Assembly (NCBI RefSeq): GCF_000247815.1
Contig: NC_021674.1
Coordinates: 8,810,077-8,874,076 of the forward strand
DNA: 64,000 bases
Direction: 5' to 3'
Source: Ficedula albicollis
Lineage: Eukaryota; Chordata; Aves; Passeriformes; Muscicapidae
In this document: one piece after another, positions 45,358 to 61,120 of the stretch
Layout of the letters: each line of letters opens with the position of its first letter
Numbering within the stretch: the first letter of the stretch is position 1
Program-made: the position numbers and the translations under genes
The notes under the pieces: generated by a model
What the model was told of the DNA's origin: nothing
The model's input: the letters and a program-made list of their open reading frames with translations, nothing else
Databases searched by the model: none

Positions 45358-46006
45358 TAGCCGTAACTCCCTGAATGATGGGGGGACAGCATTTTTGGCT
45401 CTTGTGTGGATGCCGGCTGCAGAAACCCCAGTGCCGCCCCGTGGTCCCGGCCGGCTGTAAAGCGCAGCTGCCTTCCAGCGTGTCCTGCAGCTGGAGCCCG
45501 GCAACTCCCCTGCTCCTCCTTTGGAGGGGGATCCAGTCCGAACTCCCCCTTTCCTCGGCAGGAAGGTGCACGGTGCGGTGCAGGTGTCCCGCTGGAGGGA
45601 GCTGTCTGCCGCCGAAAGCCCAGGAGGGGCGCTGGCTGCGGCTGCAGCTGCCTGGGAGATGCTCCCAGAACTGGGGCTGGGAGTCCCCGGCTAGGACAGG
45701 TCCGGTCGGTGCCGCTCCGGCGCTTGTGAAGCAGCTTTGGGCAGGGTGTGCTGTGGAGCGGATTGCACATGGATATGCCCAGCTCAGGATTTGCTCTGCA
45801 GGGTCAGCTTAGAAGAGGCTGGAAATGGCCCTGCTGTGTTTTGCTGCAGGTGAGGATACTGGTGAAGTCAAAAGGGCATCTGGGAACTTTCCCTAGGATA
45901 ACTCTTTTCCATACTTCTCCCCCACGCAAAAAAACCAAAACCAACCAAAAATAACACAACAAAACTCCCCCGCACCACCACAAAAAAAAAACAACAACCC
46001 AAAAAC

Positions 46007-46100
46007 CGGGTCAGTTCCTTTATCTCAGCTGTTGAATCGGTGAAGAAGCAACCCGGGTCAGTTCCTCTATCTCAGCTGTTGAATCGGTGAAGAAGCAACA
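46007..46100. repeat. Tandem duplication, 47-bp spacing
   Basis: Two copies of cgggtcagttcct followed by tatctcagctgttgaatcgg begin at 46007 and 46054 with one difference. Confidence 0.85.
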
Positions 46101-47169
46101 GTTGCAGTGTGGAGGGGGGGATTTGCCAAAGGAGTGGTTGGCAAGATTCAGCACAGATTGGGGCACTATAAGTGCCAGTGTTGTGAGAACCAAGTGAGAG
46201 CACGTTGTTTGCACTGAGGTGATAAAGGAACAAACATCTCAGCTCAGCTGGCAGCTGCCGTGCCCCTCTGGCAAGGGCTGGCTGTGCTGCTCTCCCATAA
46301 CAGCTCATCCAAATTAGCTGACGTGGGGCCCTCCTGCCTGCAGAGATAGGTGAAGCAGAGCTCACACCTCCCTGCATACACACCCCAACAGTGCTCACTT
46401 TAGTGCTGTTCAGTGCCATCCAGTTTTGGGTACTGAAACAGAGAAAAAAAATATATCTCCCAAAGACATCCTGATCTTTGCTTCCTTTGACATAGGTGGA
46501 GCAATCACCTCTTACAACCATTTTCTATGCATGGTTTCCAAAGTATTTTGTAAATAGCAGAGAATTAAATGCAAACATCTCCCTAGGAGGCAGATAAGTG
46601 CGTGTAATTTTCCATTGTAAAGAGAAGGAAACCATTGATGTGTTTGCACAGAGTGTGCATGTTTCCTTGCTGAGATCAAAGTAAGGCAGCAGAGGCTAAA
46701 ATAATACTGTCATTATCTTGGCCTTGGATTTGGTCAGTCACCATCTCCTCTTTTCCCTTCTTGGACCCACAAAGGGGGCTTGGGGCCTCTCCAGGTTGCT
46801 AATTCTTCTCTCTCCCAGTTAGGTAAGGTTTGGATCCCAAAGGTAAGCAACTGATAAGCAGATGGATGCTTCTGCTTTCTTTTCAGCTTTTCCAGGAGCC
46901 AGGTGAGCCTCACACTGTGCTTTTCTGTTGGAAGCTCCTTTAATACAGCTGCAGCCTGTAACCCAAGCATGAGGATCATCCATGGATGATCCTCCCATTG
47001 GATCACCTTTCTCTGCAGCTTTTCATGCAGACAGAATGTCCCGCTGATACTCCTGCTCATGCACAGAGGAATGCCTGGAGCAATGTGCCTGGGCAGGGCT
47101 TTCTGCAGCCAAAGGCACGGCAGCAGCAGCTCCGTCTGGGCTCTGGGTGCATGCAGGAGGTGGAGATGG

Positions 47170-47336
47170 CATGCTGCCCCTCCTTATCTGCTGGGAAGCG
47201 GCATGCTGCCCCTCCTTATCTGCTGTGCAGTGACGGCACCTTCCCCTCCCGGCTGTGCCTGGGCGAGTGGCATGCTGCCCCTCCTTATCTGCTGGGAAGT
47301 GACAGCACCTTCCCCTCCCGGCTGTGCCTGGGCGAG
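47170..47336. repeat. Triplicated short unit
   Basis: catgctgcccctccttatct occurs three times. The last two copies also share the longer ggcaccttcccctcccggct type segment (one copy reads agcacc). Spacings are about 32 and 67 bp. Confidence 0.8.
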
Positions 47337-47590
47337 ATGTCAGGCTTTTGTCGGAAGCACCTAAGGTATGTGTGTGATATGCGTGTGCAACAGCAGAACA
47401 GAGCCAGAGACCAAGCCCATTGTGAGCAGTAGTTAGCAGTTGTTTTCCCTGTTATGAAAGTTCACCATTTCAGTCCCAAATAGTGTTGCTTTTTATTTTC
47501 CACTTCGTCTAAAGAAACTGTTTTGCCTTGTGAACTCCAGGCTGGCTTTAGGAACAGCCCATCACCCCTTTCCTGCTCTCCCAGTTGAAT

Positions 47591-48680
47591 TAAGAATCCC
47601 AGAATCCCAGGATGGGTCAGGTTGGAAGAGACCCCCGTGGGTCATCTGGTCCAACCTCCCTGCTCAGGCAGAGCCATGGCAGAGCACATGGCACAGCGTA
47701 GTGTCCAAATGGTTCTTGAATGTCCTCAGCGAGGGAGACTCCACAAGCTCTCTGGCAATCTGTCCCAGTGCTGGGGCACTGCACAGGGAAAAAGTTCTTC
47801 CTCATGTTCAGGTGGAACTCCCTGAGCCTCGGCTCCTGCCCGTGTCCTCTCGTGCCATTGCCCGGCGCTGCCGAGCAGAGCCTGGTCCCTGCTCTGACCC
47901 CTCCCTGCAGACACTGACTGACACTGATGAGGTTCCTCTGTGTCTCTGCTCCAGGATGAGCCGGCCCAGCTCCCTCAGCCTCTCCTCAGAACTGAGGTGC
48001 CCCAGTCCCTTCATCATCCTTGTCACCCTCTGCTGGACCCACTCCAGGAGCCCCTTGTCCGCCTTGTCCTGCGGATCCCAGAACTGGACACAGCTCTCCA
48101 GACTGGCCTCACCAGGGCTGAGCAGAGGGGCAGGATCACCTCCCCGACCTGCTGACAGTACTCTTCTTAATGCATCCCAGGATACCACTGGCCTTCTTGG
48201 CTACAAGGGCACTTCTGGTTCATGGACAGCTTGTTGTCCACCAGGTTCCCCAGGAAACTGTGTTTCTCTTCAGTGTTGTTCTCCCCTTATGACTGCAAAT
48301 CTCCATTTCTTGTTTTTCTGGTTCTGCTCAATGCCCACAAGAAAACTCTTGGATTGCTTCACCCTGCCATGTTGTCTCTGTAATATGTAAATGCTGGAGC
48401 AGTAGATGTAGGAGTAATCCAAGCCCCGTGTGAGTACCAGGGTTTGCAATTGCAAGGCTTCCTCCAGTTTTTTAAAGAAGGTTTCATCTGTTTCTAATTC
48501 TTGATCAGGCAGTCAGTAGCTGGTGTTCACAACTAATTATTCTGCCTGTACTGATCACTTACCCATCAATAGTGACTGTCAGGTCTCTCTGAAGGGCTCA
48601 CAGCACTGTGGGAGCCACTGCTCCCAGCTTTGTGTCACCAGTGAACTTGCTGAGCAGGCACTCCGTCCCAAGCATCCTTC
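47591..48680 (-). mobile_element. CR1 LINE, antisense, degenerate
   Basis: The plus strand begins with the complement of a CR1 3' end (gatgggtcaggttggaagag, then tggtccaacctccctgctca). It continues through gttcttcctcatgttcaggt and tcctgctggaccc-type CR1 text to about 48250. From 48280 to 48480 similarity is weak, and CR1-like text (gctttgtgtcaccagtgaac) returns near 48630. It may be one diverged copy or two pieces. Confidence 0.78.
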
Positions 48681-51600
48681 CCTCTGCTGCAGATCAGGAT
48701 ATTGGCATCTGCTCTCCTCTCTCACCTTCTGTGGAATGAATTAATAGACAATAAAACAAGACAAATCTGCTGGATCTGTAAATCTGAATTTGGTCAGTCC
48801 AGAGATTGACTGGAAGCTCTGCTGCTTCTGACATCCAAAATGAATTTGTCACCTCTCTGTGCAATGCTCTTCTTGCTCACAGCCCGTGGCCATATGAAAT
48901 GACACACTCTGATGATTTATGGGCCACCACAAATTATTTTTTCTTTTCAGTAGGAACTGTTCTTTCATGCATTATTGCTATGTGACTGAGGTGTGTGCAG
49001 AGGTTTCAGAGGGTCCAGAATTTACTTGGAGATTAAGACATGCCCTAGGAACTGCAGGCGAAGAACAGTATTTATACATCAGCTGACCTTTTTTTTTTTT
49101 TACTATTTTTTCTTTTCAGTTGGAACTGTTCTCTCATGCATTATTGCTATGTGACTGAGGTGTGTGCAGAGGTTTCAGAGGGTCCAGAATTTACTTGGAG
49201 ATTAAGACATGCCCTAGGAACTGCAGGCGAAGAACAGTATTTATACATCAGCTGACCTTTTTTTTTTTTTAAAGACATTTACTAAACCTGATTGAACACA
49301 TTCCCCCCAAATCCCTCAAGTTCATCTGACTGGTTTTTTCCCCTGGATTTTGAAGCAGGCAGGGCAAACCTCATCTGGACCCACAGCACTGTCCAGAGGA
49401 CTTGGACATGAACCATCAAGCTAGGGCAGAAGATATGGAGGCAGTTTCTAGTGGGAGACCCCTCGTTCTATTTGCACCTACCATCAGAAAAGCCAAGAAA
49501 AATGGGAGACATCTCATTCAACTTGTGGTGGCCGTGGCTGGTACGTTAACCTGAGTCGTGAAAGCAAAAAATAATGTGAGGGGAGAATCATTGTAAAGGG
49601 AGATGCTGGAGTTTGGTTTTCTTTCCTACAAGAAGAGAGCTGGGAAAGGGGTCTGGGTGCTCACAGCCCACTGGGACACCCCTCGTGTGTCTTTGCTGCC
49701 CATGACAGTCTGCCAGTTGGTAGAGGCTGTGGTATTGCTGAGGTCACTGCCACGCTGAGGGAGACCTCCAGAGGCTCAGATGTCCTTGTGTGAAGCAGTG
49801 GATTTAGGAGGACACCCCACTTGAGTGCTGGCACAGGCTACGAGAGTGAAAACGTGGGGGTGTGGCTTCATGCTGTGGTTTGAATGGCATTAGGCTGTAA
49901 TACAACCACAAACTAGGGCCAATCACCCCTGGAGAAAGTGAGTTTTGCCATGTCAGCTCAAGTGCAGAAAATTTTAGCAGTATTTTGTTGGCTGGCTGAG
50001 TGTTACTTCCCCAAGTGAGTGACTATGATTAAGTGGAGATACATCTACAACAGCTTCAAATTAATGAGGCAGAGCAGAGAAATGAGGCCTAGAGATGACA
50101 TTTTTCTTCTAGCCTGGTCTAAAAGTCTGTTCTCCATCCCAGAGGAAGCAGCTGCAGCTCTCTGCCTACCCTGTGGATATCACCTGAGAGTATGATTTCT
50201 CTGCTGGGGCTGCTGCTATGCATACAGTGATCACCTGGAGATGTCTGTGCATGCAAGCAGGGGCTCTGCAGAGATAGAGGCTTTTGGGGGGTGAGGAACA
50301 CTCTCTAAATAGTCATATTTCCTGGAAAGAGGCAGCAAAAACTGTGAATTGGGTCTGTTCCCAGAGCATCTTAACTCACAAGTGATTAGCTGTTAATTAT
50401 TATGCAATAAATTACTTAATAAATGAGTATTCTTCACAGCACCTATTGTGCCACATGGCATCAGCTAAACTGTGTGAAATACGTAATTACTGTTGCAGAA
50501 ATGTAATTATAGCTCTCCCCCACCCTCAAATTCTTGTGTCTGTCAGGCATGGCATGGGCTCTTGGACGAGGGCGATGAGCAGGCAGTGCCACCATGCACC
50601 ACCAGACACTTTTTCCCCATTTCCAAGCCTGCTTTCAGTTTTCCAGTGAATGTCAGGACTCAATGTACAGGAGGCAAAAAAATCTGCCCTCAGTTGTGCA
50701 TTGACTGTGTCTCAGTCTCAGTGTCAGGCTTAAAAGCACTCTGAAGGTAATGTTAAGCTGTCATAGTTAGCCTTAAAAGAGAACATAACAAAAAATCCTA
50801 CGACACTGATTTCATCCCAGTTTTGTTTGTAAGTGTTTTTACTTTATAATGCTTTAACAGTTAAAACCCCAAGGAAGGGTGCATTCTCCTGCTGGAGTAC
50901 TTCAGTCCAAAATGTTTTTGCAGTGACCTAACTTTCTTTGTGGCCCTGAAGAGGGAGGAAGGTGGAGTTTCTTAACTGAGATCATCAAAATATTTGTGCT
51001 GGTATGTGCATCTTAGATCTGCCCTTGAAATAATTCGACTTAGCCATGCCTTAATTTGTTTTGGGCATTTGAACTTTAATTTTTCCCCCTAGTTGTTGTT
51101 GGTGTGACTTGTGCCCGTTGACTGTGGGGGTCTGTAATTATGGATTTGGGTGTTTTCAGCTGCTTTTTGGGAAATGCAGTGGTCTGGTTTTTGCTCAGAG
51201 GTGGAAGGAGAAATAGGGATGGAGAAAAATATCTGCACATTACTGAATAAATGCAACAGTTTGAACTTAATCAGCCAAAATGGCTCTCTTAAGGGTGGGT
51301 TGCACATGTGAAAGATATATTGCACTAAAGATGTGCTTGATTATGCCAACAAATGTGGGATAGCAGGAAGCTGTCAAGGATAATAAGCACTAGATATTAC
51401 AATGGGGATTTCTCACATTGCTAGCAAGGGGAAAAGCTGCCCTGCCCCTCTGCTGACTGAAAACACCATAGAAGATATTTCCAATTTTTTTTTTCCCCTA
51501 AAAGGATCCAGGCAACAGCATCCATGTGCATGCTGCAGAGCTGGTGCCTCCATTTTTCTTAGCTTGCAGCTCCCACTACTGCAGCAGCAGACAAACCAAA

Positions 51601-51799
51601 CTGTGAGTACCCCCTGAACACAGCCCCAAAAATGTCATAAAGCACTGCACAACTTCTCTGAACATCCTGACCCCACCCCAAGCTGAAGAAGAGTAAGAAA
51701 TTACTCTTTTACTTTTACAAGCCGAAATGGTTTGTTGAGTGGGGCAATGGGCAGAACTCTTGCCTGCAAGAGGTGGGGACAGTCCCTTTGCCCAGGTAA
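48681..51799. other. Intergenic DNA, no gene seen
   Basis: No exon, RNA gene or large transposon is recognisable. One strong tandem duplication lies at 48937-49271. Confidence 0.5.
48937..49271. repeat. Tandem duplication, 169-bp spacing
   Basis: Near-identical copies carry ggaactgtt at 48953 and 49122 and both end in cagctgacctttttttttt. The copies differ at only a few bases. Confidence 0.88.
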
Positions 51800-52078
51800 C
51801 AAGTGCTAAGACAAAAGGAATCAACCTCAAGTTATGCCAGAAGAGATTCAGATTGGATATCAGGGCAAATCTCTTCACTGAGAGGGTGGTCAGTCAGTGG
51901 AACACGCTGACCAGGACGGTGCTGGTGTCACTGTCTCTGGGAGTGTTCCAACACTGTTCAGATGTGGTGCCTAGGGACATGAGTTTGTGGTGGGCCTGGC
52001 AGTGCTGAGTTATCAGCTGGACTCCATGACCTCACAGGTCTTTTCCAGTGTTTTCCAGTGATTCTATCACTCTCTAAC
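51800..52078 (+). mobile_element. CR1 LINE 3' end, sense
   Basis: Text such as cagattggatatcagggcaa, gtggtcagtcagtggaacac and gacctcacaggtcttttcca, ending near gattctatcactctctaac, is a sense CR1 3' terminus, including part of the characteristic terminal repeat. Confidence 0.85.
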
Positions 52079-57509
<5,431 letters not shown>

Positions 57510-57515
57510 TTTATT
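57510..57515 (-). terminator. TMEM17: TMEM17 poly(A) signal
   Basis: TTTATT on the plus strand is AATAAA on the minus strand, about 315 bases past the TMEM17 stop codon. It is the first canonical hexamer downstream, giving a short 3' UTR. Confidence 0.6.
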
Positions 57516-57829
57516 GTAAACAAAAGAATTTATGCAAACAGTAAGGAAAAAGGCTTCTTGTTTTTTTAAAATGCCAAAACTTTGTAACACACGAAACTCT
57601 CCAAGTCCACTCAGTAACAGTCCACTCAAGTCAGTTATGCAATTGGCTTTGATTTTCCTTGCAGAAAGGAGCTCCAGCCTCTGAGGTTTAATGCTGGCTC
57701 TCGAGCCAGGTCCATTTTTTGAATACCTCTTGAGGCAAGAAGGCAAAGAATGACCCAACAAAATGGCAACAGAACTGTGGCAACACCGGCCCGGGCTCTG
57801 TCAGCTCCTGAAGCCCGCGGGGCGTGACC

Positions 57830-58120
57830 CTACCAGCCCCGGGAGCTGCTCCCCGCGGCCGGGCTGAGAACGGCAGGCGCAGGGAGCTGCTCCTCCAGGC
57901 GGTGGAACTCTGTCAGGCGGAAGCGAGAGGCCAGAGTGTTCACCATCCTCCTCAGGGTGAGAAAGGCCGCCAGCACTTGGAAGGAGAGGAAGGCGGCAAA
58001 GATGATGTGCACGGCTCGTTCCAGAGAGTGGATTTTCAGACCTTCATTAAATAGCAAGAAGAGAATTATAGGCAACTGTGGGAGGAGAGTCAGGAGCCAA
58101 AACCCAGCCAGCTCAGGCAC
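57830..58120 (-). CDS. TMEM17: TMEM17 exon 4 (last coding exon)
   Basis: It begins after an acceptor (ttttatag) with VPELAGFWLLTLLPQLPIIL and continues FNEGLKIHSLERAVHIIFAA, then LTLRRMVNTLASRFRLTEFH. It holds the third and fourth membrane segments and the stop. The tail after LEEQ is GC-rich and diverged. Confidence 0.93.
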   Translation of the reverse strand: MPELAGFWLLTLLPQLPIILFLLFNEGLKIHSLERAVHIIFAAFLSFQVLAAFLTLRRMVNTLASRFRLTEFHRLEEQLPAPAVLSPAAGSSSRGW

Positions 58121-60803
58121 CTATAAAAGGGAGACATCACCTATTAAAAACCCGACAGCTGGGATGAAAAAAATCCAAAATCTTGCGGAGAAAACACATT
58201 TCGTCCTAATTTTTCAAAAGCCAGCACGTAATGCGGAAAGGCAAGGCGAGGTGGCTTCATATTTTCATAACCTGTGTTTTTAAGTGTACTTTTATTTTCT
58301 GACAGAACAATTTTAGGGAGTGAGAGAGCTCTCTTGTGAGGGAAAACTACCTGGAATTCACAAAATTAAGTGGAAGCCAATGCCAAGGGAATAGAAGATG
58401 CAGAGTGCAACTGAAGAGAAACAACCATCTCCTCAACTTAAATCTCTTTTAAATAAAATGCCTGCCAGGTCATGTTCAACTCCCAAAAGCAGAAATTCTT
58501 GCAGAAATTACTACACACATCTGGTAACTTACTTTCTCCAGGAGATTGCCCACATATCCCAGGTAGAGTCGAATGAGCTCTGTCAGAGAGACCAGGATCA
58601 TGATGGTGACCAGGATGAACTTGTAATAATCTGATAAGTCTGGATACTGGAGGGGAAGAAGAAAGTCAAAGTTTCTTTTTGCTAAATGAAGATACTCTGT
58701 GCTACTGTCAGCTGACAGTAGTGGCATACAAACACTCCTGAAGCTCCAGTTTCCATGAATTCCCAAATCAATGTAAAAAACCTCTAACTCCAGTGAGCTG
58801 TATCCTGAACTAGGCCGTGTTTGATGTAATATACATTTACAAACCAGCACTTTTCCTTCTTTCTCACCTTCAGGTAGAGGATGGCAACTGTGATGAGCCA
58901 CCAAAATGGAAAGAAATAAACATTGAAGTAGAGGGACATCTGCAGTGGCAAACTGGAAAGGATTTCACAATCTGTAGAGAAAGAAGATTTTATCACTCCT
59001 GCTGTAAATATGACAGAAGGATACTGCTCCATCTTAGCTTCATGCAGGGCAGTAATCTGACTCTTCCCAGTCAAATTAAATGTTGAGAAAAATATTTTTA
59101 TTTATCCAGAGGAAGTCTTCACACCCTATCTGCAGTTGCATAATTTCCTGGAATCTAAGGCACCTTTTCGTTCCTGGGACAAAGTGTTTTTATTATTTAG
59201 TCACATATTCGAGTAGAGCATCCAATTGTTGATTACCTGGTGGCTTTTAGCTTACTCCACCATCTCTGACTGAGGCTTAGCTCAAGAGAGCTGCTAGAGA
59301 GCAGGCCTTGCATGGCACACTCTCCATTTTCAACCTTTTATTTAAATAGACACTTGGATGGAAGCCAGTAATTCATCTGATTCTTATAAGAGTTTCAAAT
59401 ACATGTCAACCTAATAAAGCCTGCAGAGAACAAAATGCAACCACACAATGCAATGTAGAGAAAAGCAAGTCTCAAACTCCAATATGTGGGCAGTAAATTC
59501 TGTACTTACAATTTTATAATAGACCTACAAGGTCAGTCTTAAGGAAAAATTTACCTAAAAACTCTGTACTTACGATTTTATAATAGACCTACTAGGTCAG
59601 TCTTAAGGAAAAATTTACCTAAAAACAGAGAATCCAAGAGTTCTAACTTCAATTGTGATTACAATGTTTAGGTATTTTAAAGGTTTCCTTGACATGGCAT
59701 TGCTATTTATAAATTCTATGCAAGTTCTAAAACTGTGTTTGGATGAATGTTTAAGCAATAGAAGCCAATTCTAATTCATTTTTCTGTTCCTAAATTAAAT
59801 TAATGCTTATTTGCAGGGATTGCTAAAATTAATAGAAAAGCTAGACAGTATTGCAATGGCCAGTTGCTACAGCAACTCATCAAGACATGTATGTGTAAAA
59901 CTTAATTTTTGAAATCTTGATGTCCAATAATTTGCAACTGGTTTCAGTGGATTGGATATTAATATAGGAGTATTGTCCGAAATAGGAAGCTGAAGAAAAA
60001 AAGACTGAAGATAAAAGCTATTCGTGAAATGTTTGATAAATTAAATGAAGAAGTAGTAAGCATTAGCAGTATTACTACATAACGGAAGTGGGAACTCCTG
60101 CCTTGAAATAAGAGCGTCTTTTTGGTTAATTTGATCGGCTTAGAACGGATTTATCGCCTGAGATCAACACCGCCTTTCTGCGTAGGCGTACTGCGCTCAT
60201 TTCCACGGCTACTCTGGCTCTAGAGGTCAGAAAAGGGGCCCGCAAGTTACAGGGGCCACATGATGGGCGCAGCCATTGGCCACCACGGCGGGCAGGGGCC
60301 ACAAAGAGAAAGGAGCTCCTGCCAGCGGGGCCTGCGGCGGGGCCTCGGGGCGGGCAGGAGAGCCCCGGCTGGGCAGGAGAGCCCCGGCCACAGCTCCGGC
60401 TGCAGCAGAGCTCCGGGCCCGGCTGCACAGCAGAGCTCCAGCGCAATCCGCACAGCAGAGCTCCGGGCCCGGCTGCACAGCAGAGCTCCAGCGCAATCTG
60501 CACAGCAGAGCTCCGGGCCCGGCTGCACAGCAGAGCTCCAGCGCAATCCGCACAGCAGAGCTCCGGGCCCGGCTGCACAGCAGAGCTCCAGCGCAATCTG
60601 CACAGCAGAGCTCCGGGCCCGGCTGCACAGCAGAGCTCCAGCGCAATCTGCACAGCAGAGTTCCAGGCCCGGCTGCACAGCAGAGCTCCGGGCCCGGCCC
60701 GCGCGGTACCTGCGCGGTAGCCCGGGAACCCCGGAGGCGCGGGGGGGACGTCGCCGAGCGCGGCGCGCTGCCCGTCGCTGAACATGGAGCTGCTGAAGGA
60801 GAC

Positions 60804-60805
<2 letters not shown>
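57830..60805 (-). CDS. TMEM17: Transmembrane protein 17, ciliary transition zone (start lost in a poly-G run)
   Basis: Four minus-strand exons: 60805-60710 (partial), 58971-58868, 58646-58533 and 58120-57830, all with GT-AG sites and matching phases. The product aligns along its length with vertebrate TMEM17, about 198 residues in human. Four membrane segments are visible: FPFWWLITVAILYL; FILVTIMILVSLTELIRLYL; FWLLTLLPQLPIILFLLF; and HIIFAAFLSFQVLAAFLTL. Family knowledge: TMEM17 is part of the MKS/B9 module at the ciliary transition zone and helps gate membrane proteins into cilia. The first roughly nine codons, including the start, fall in an 87-base G run. The C-terminus (QLPAPAVLSPAAGSSSRGW) differs from the mammalian end. 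The gene lies behind a CpG-rich promoter. Confidence 0.93.
58533..58646 (-). CDS. TMEM17: TMEM17 exon 3
   Basis: A 114-base, phase 0-0 exon between ctcccctccag-type acceptor sequence and the donor gaaa|gtaagt. It encodes YPDLSDYYKFILVTIMILVS and LTELIRLYLGYVGNLLEK. The YLGYVGN stretch is characteristic of the family. Confidence 0.95.
58868..58971 (-). CDS. TMEM17: TMEM17 exon 2
   Basis: A 104-base exon, acceptor ctctacag and donor aag|gtgaga, encodes CEILSSLPLQMSLYFNVYFF then PFWWLITVAILYLK. Its two leading bases complete a codon begun by the last base of exon 1. Confidence 0.93.
59499..59627. repeat. Tandem duplication, 64-bp spacing, TMEM17 intron 1
   Basis: Copies of tctgtacttac(a/g)attttat followed by aatagacctac begin at 59499 and 59563 with only two or three differences. 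Confidence 0.85.
60401..60700. repeat. GC-rich 50-bp minisatellite next to TMEM17 exon 1
   Basis: About five to six copies of a 50-bp unit built from two related 25-bp halves, cacagcagagctccgggccc... and cacagcagagctccagcgca.... Units start at 60451, 60501, 60551, 60601 and 60651. Copies alternate aatccg/aatctg. It sits just inside intron 1, a few bases from the exon 1 donor. Confidence 0.92.
60710..60805 (-). CDS. TMEM17: TMEM17 exon 1, partial
   Basis: Reading from the G run leftwards on the minus strand, the frame gives PLVSFSSSMFSDGQRA and continues GDVPPAPPGFPGYRA to the donor gcag|gtaccg. LVSFSSSMFSD lines up with the family's N-terminal LGNFSRAVFSD, so the ATG at 60785 is probably an internal Met and the true start lies in the lost sequence. 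The one-base phase fits exon 2. Confidence 0.8.

Positions 60806-60892
<87 letters not shown>
60806..60892. repeat. 87-base pure G run over the TMEM17 start, probable artefact
   Basis: The run sits in a CpG-rich first exon exactly where the TMEM17 start codon is expected. GC-rich first exons are classic drop-out sites in short-read bird assemblies. Gly- or Pro-homopolymer frames across it are not real. Confidence 0.9.
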
Positions 60893-61120
60893 CTCTGGCG
60901 GAGCGGAGCCTCCGCCCCGGGGCGGAGGCCGAGCCCGCCGGGCGCGGCTCTGGCGGAGCGGGGCCCGCCGCGCAGGGGCCCGGTCCCGCTGCAGTGTGCG
61001 GCTGCTCGGAGCTGCCGCTCGCATCCCTTTCCTTCGCTTCGCGTCGGTCAGAAGGACTTTCTACTTCTACTCTGCGAGGGCGGGGTGTGGTGTTCTGAGA
61101 AGCTAACCGGAGTGCTGGCC

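Larger units (their letters stand above)
45118..47590. other. Intergenic DNA, no gene seen
   Basis: I see no convincing exon. The first part (about 45370-45800) is GC-rich with several CpGs. The remainder carries short duplications near 46.0 and 47.2 kb. Confidence 0.5.
58972..60709 (-). other. TMEM17: TMEM17 intron 1
   Basis: Non-coding sequence between the first and second exons. The exon 1-proximal 470 bases are CpG-rich and contain a 50-bp minisatellite. The rest is AT-rich with a 64-bp duplication near 59.5 kb. Confidence 0.8.
60710..61120 (-). promoter_or_regulatory. TMEM17: CpG island and probable TMEM17 promoter
   Basis: Dense CpG sequence, interrupted by the 87-base G run, surrounds and precedes TMEM17 exon 1 on the minus strand. 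It includes the near palindrome ctccgccccggggcggag at about 60909-60926. No TATA box is apparent, as is usual for housekeeping or ciliary genes. The transcription start cannot be fixed. Confidence 0.65.

Noticed and set aside
47530..48390. 286-codon plus-strand open frame
   Set aside because: It lies over an antisense CR1 3' region; the frame is incidental.
60784..61098. Plus-strand ATG with frame MELLKETR followed by poly-Gly
   Set aside because: It lies opposite TMEM17 exon 1 and runs into the G artefact. No splice partner or family match is seen.
60276..61106. 276-codon plus-strand frame through the 50-bp minisatellite
   Set aside because: The minisatellite is open in several frames on both strands, and the frame has no domain similarity.
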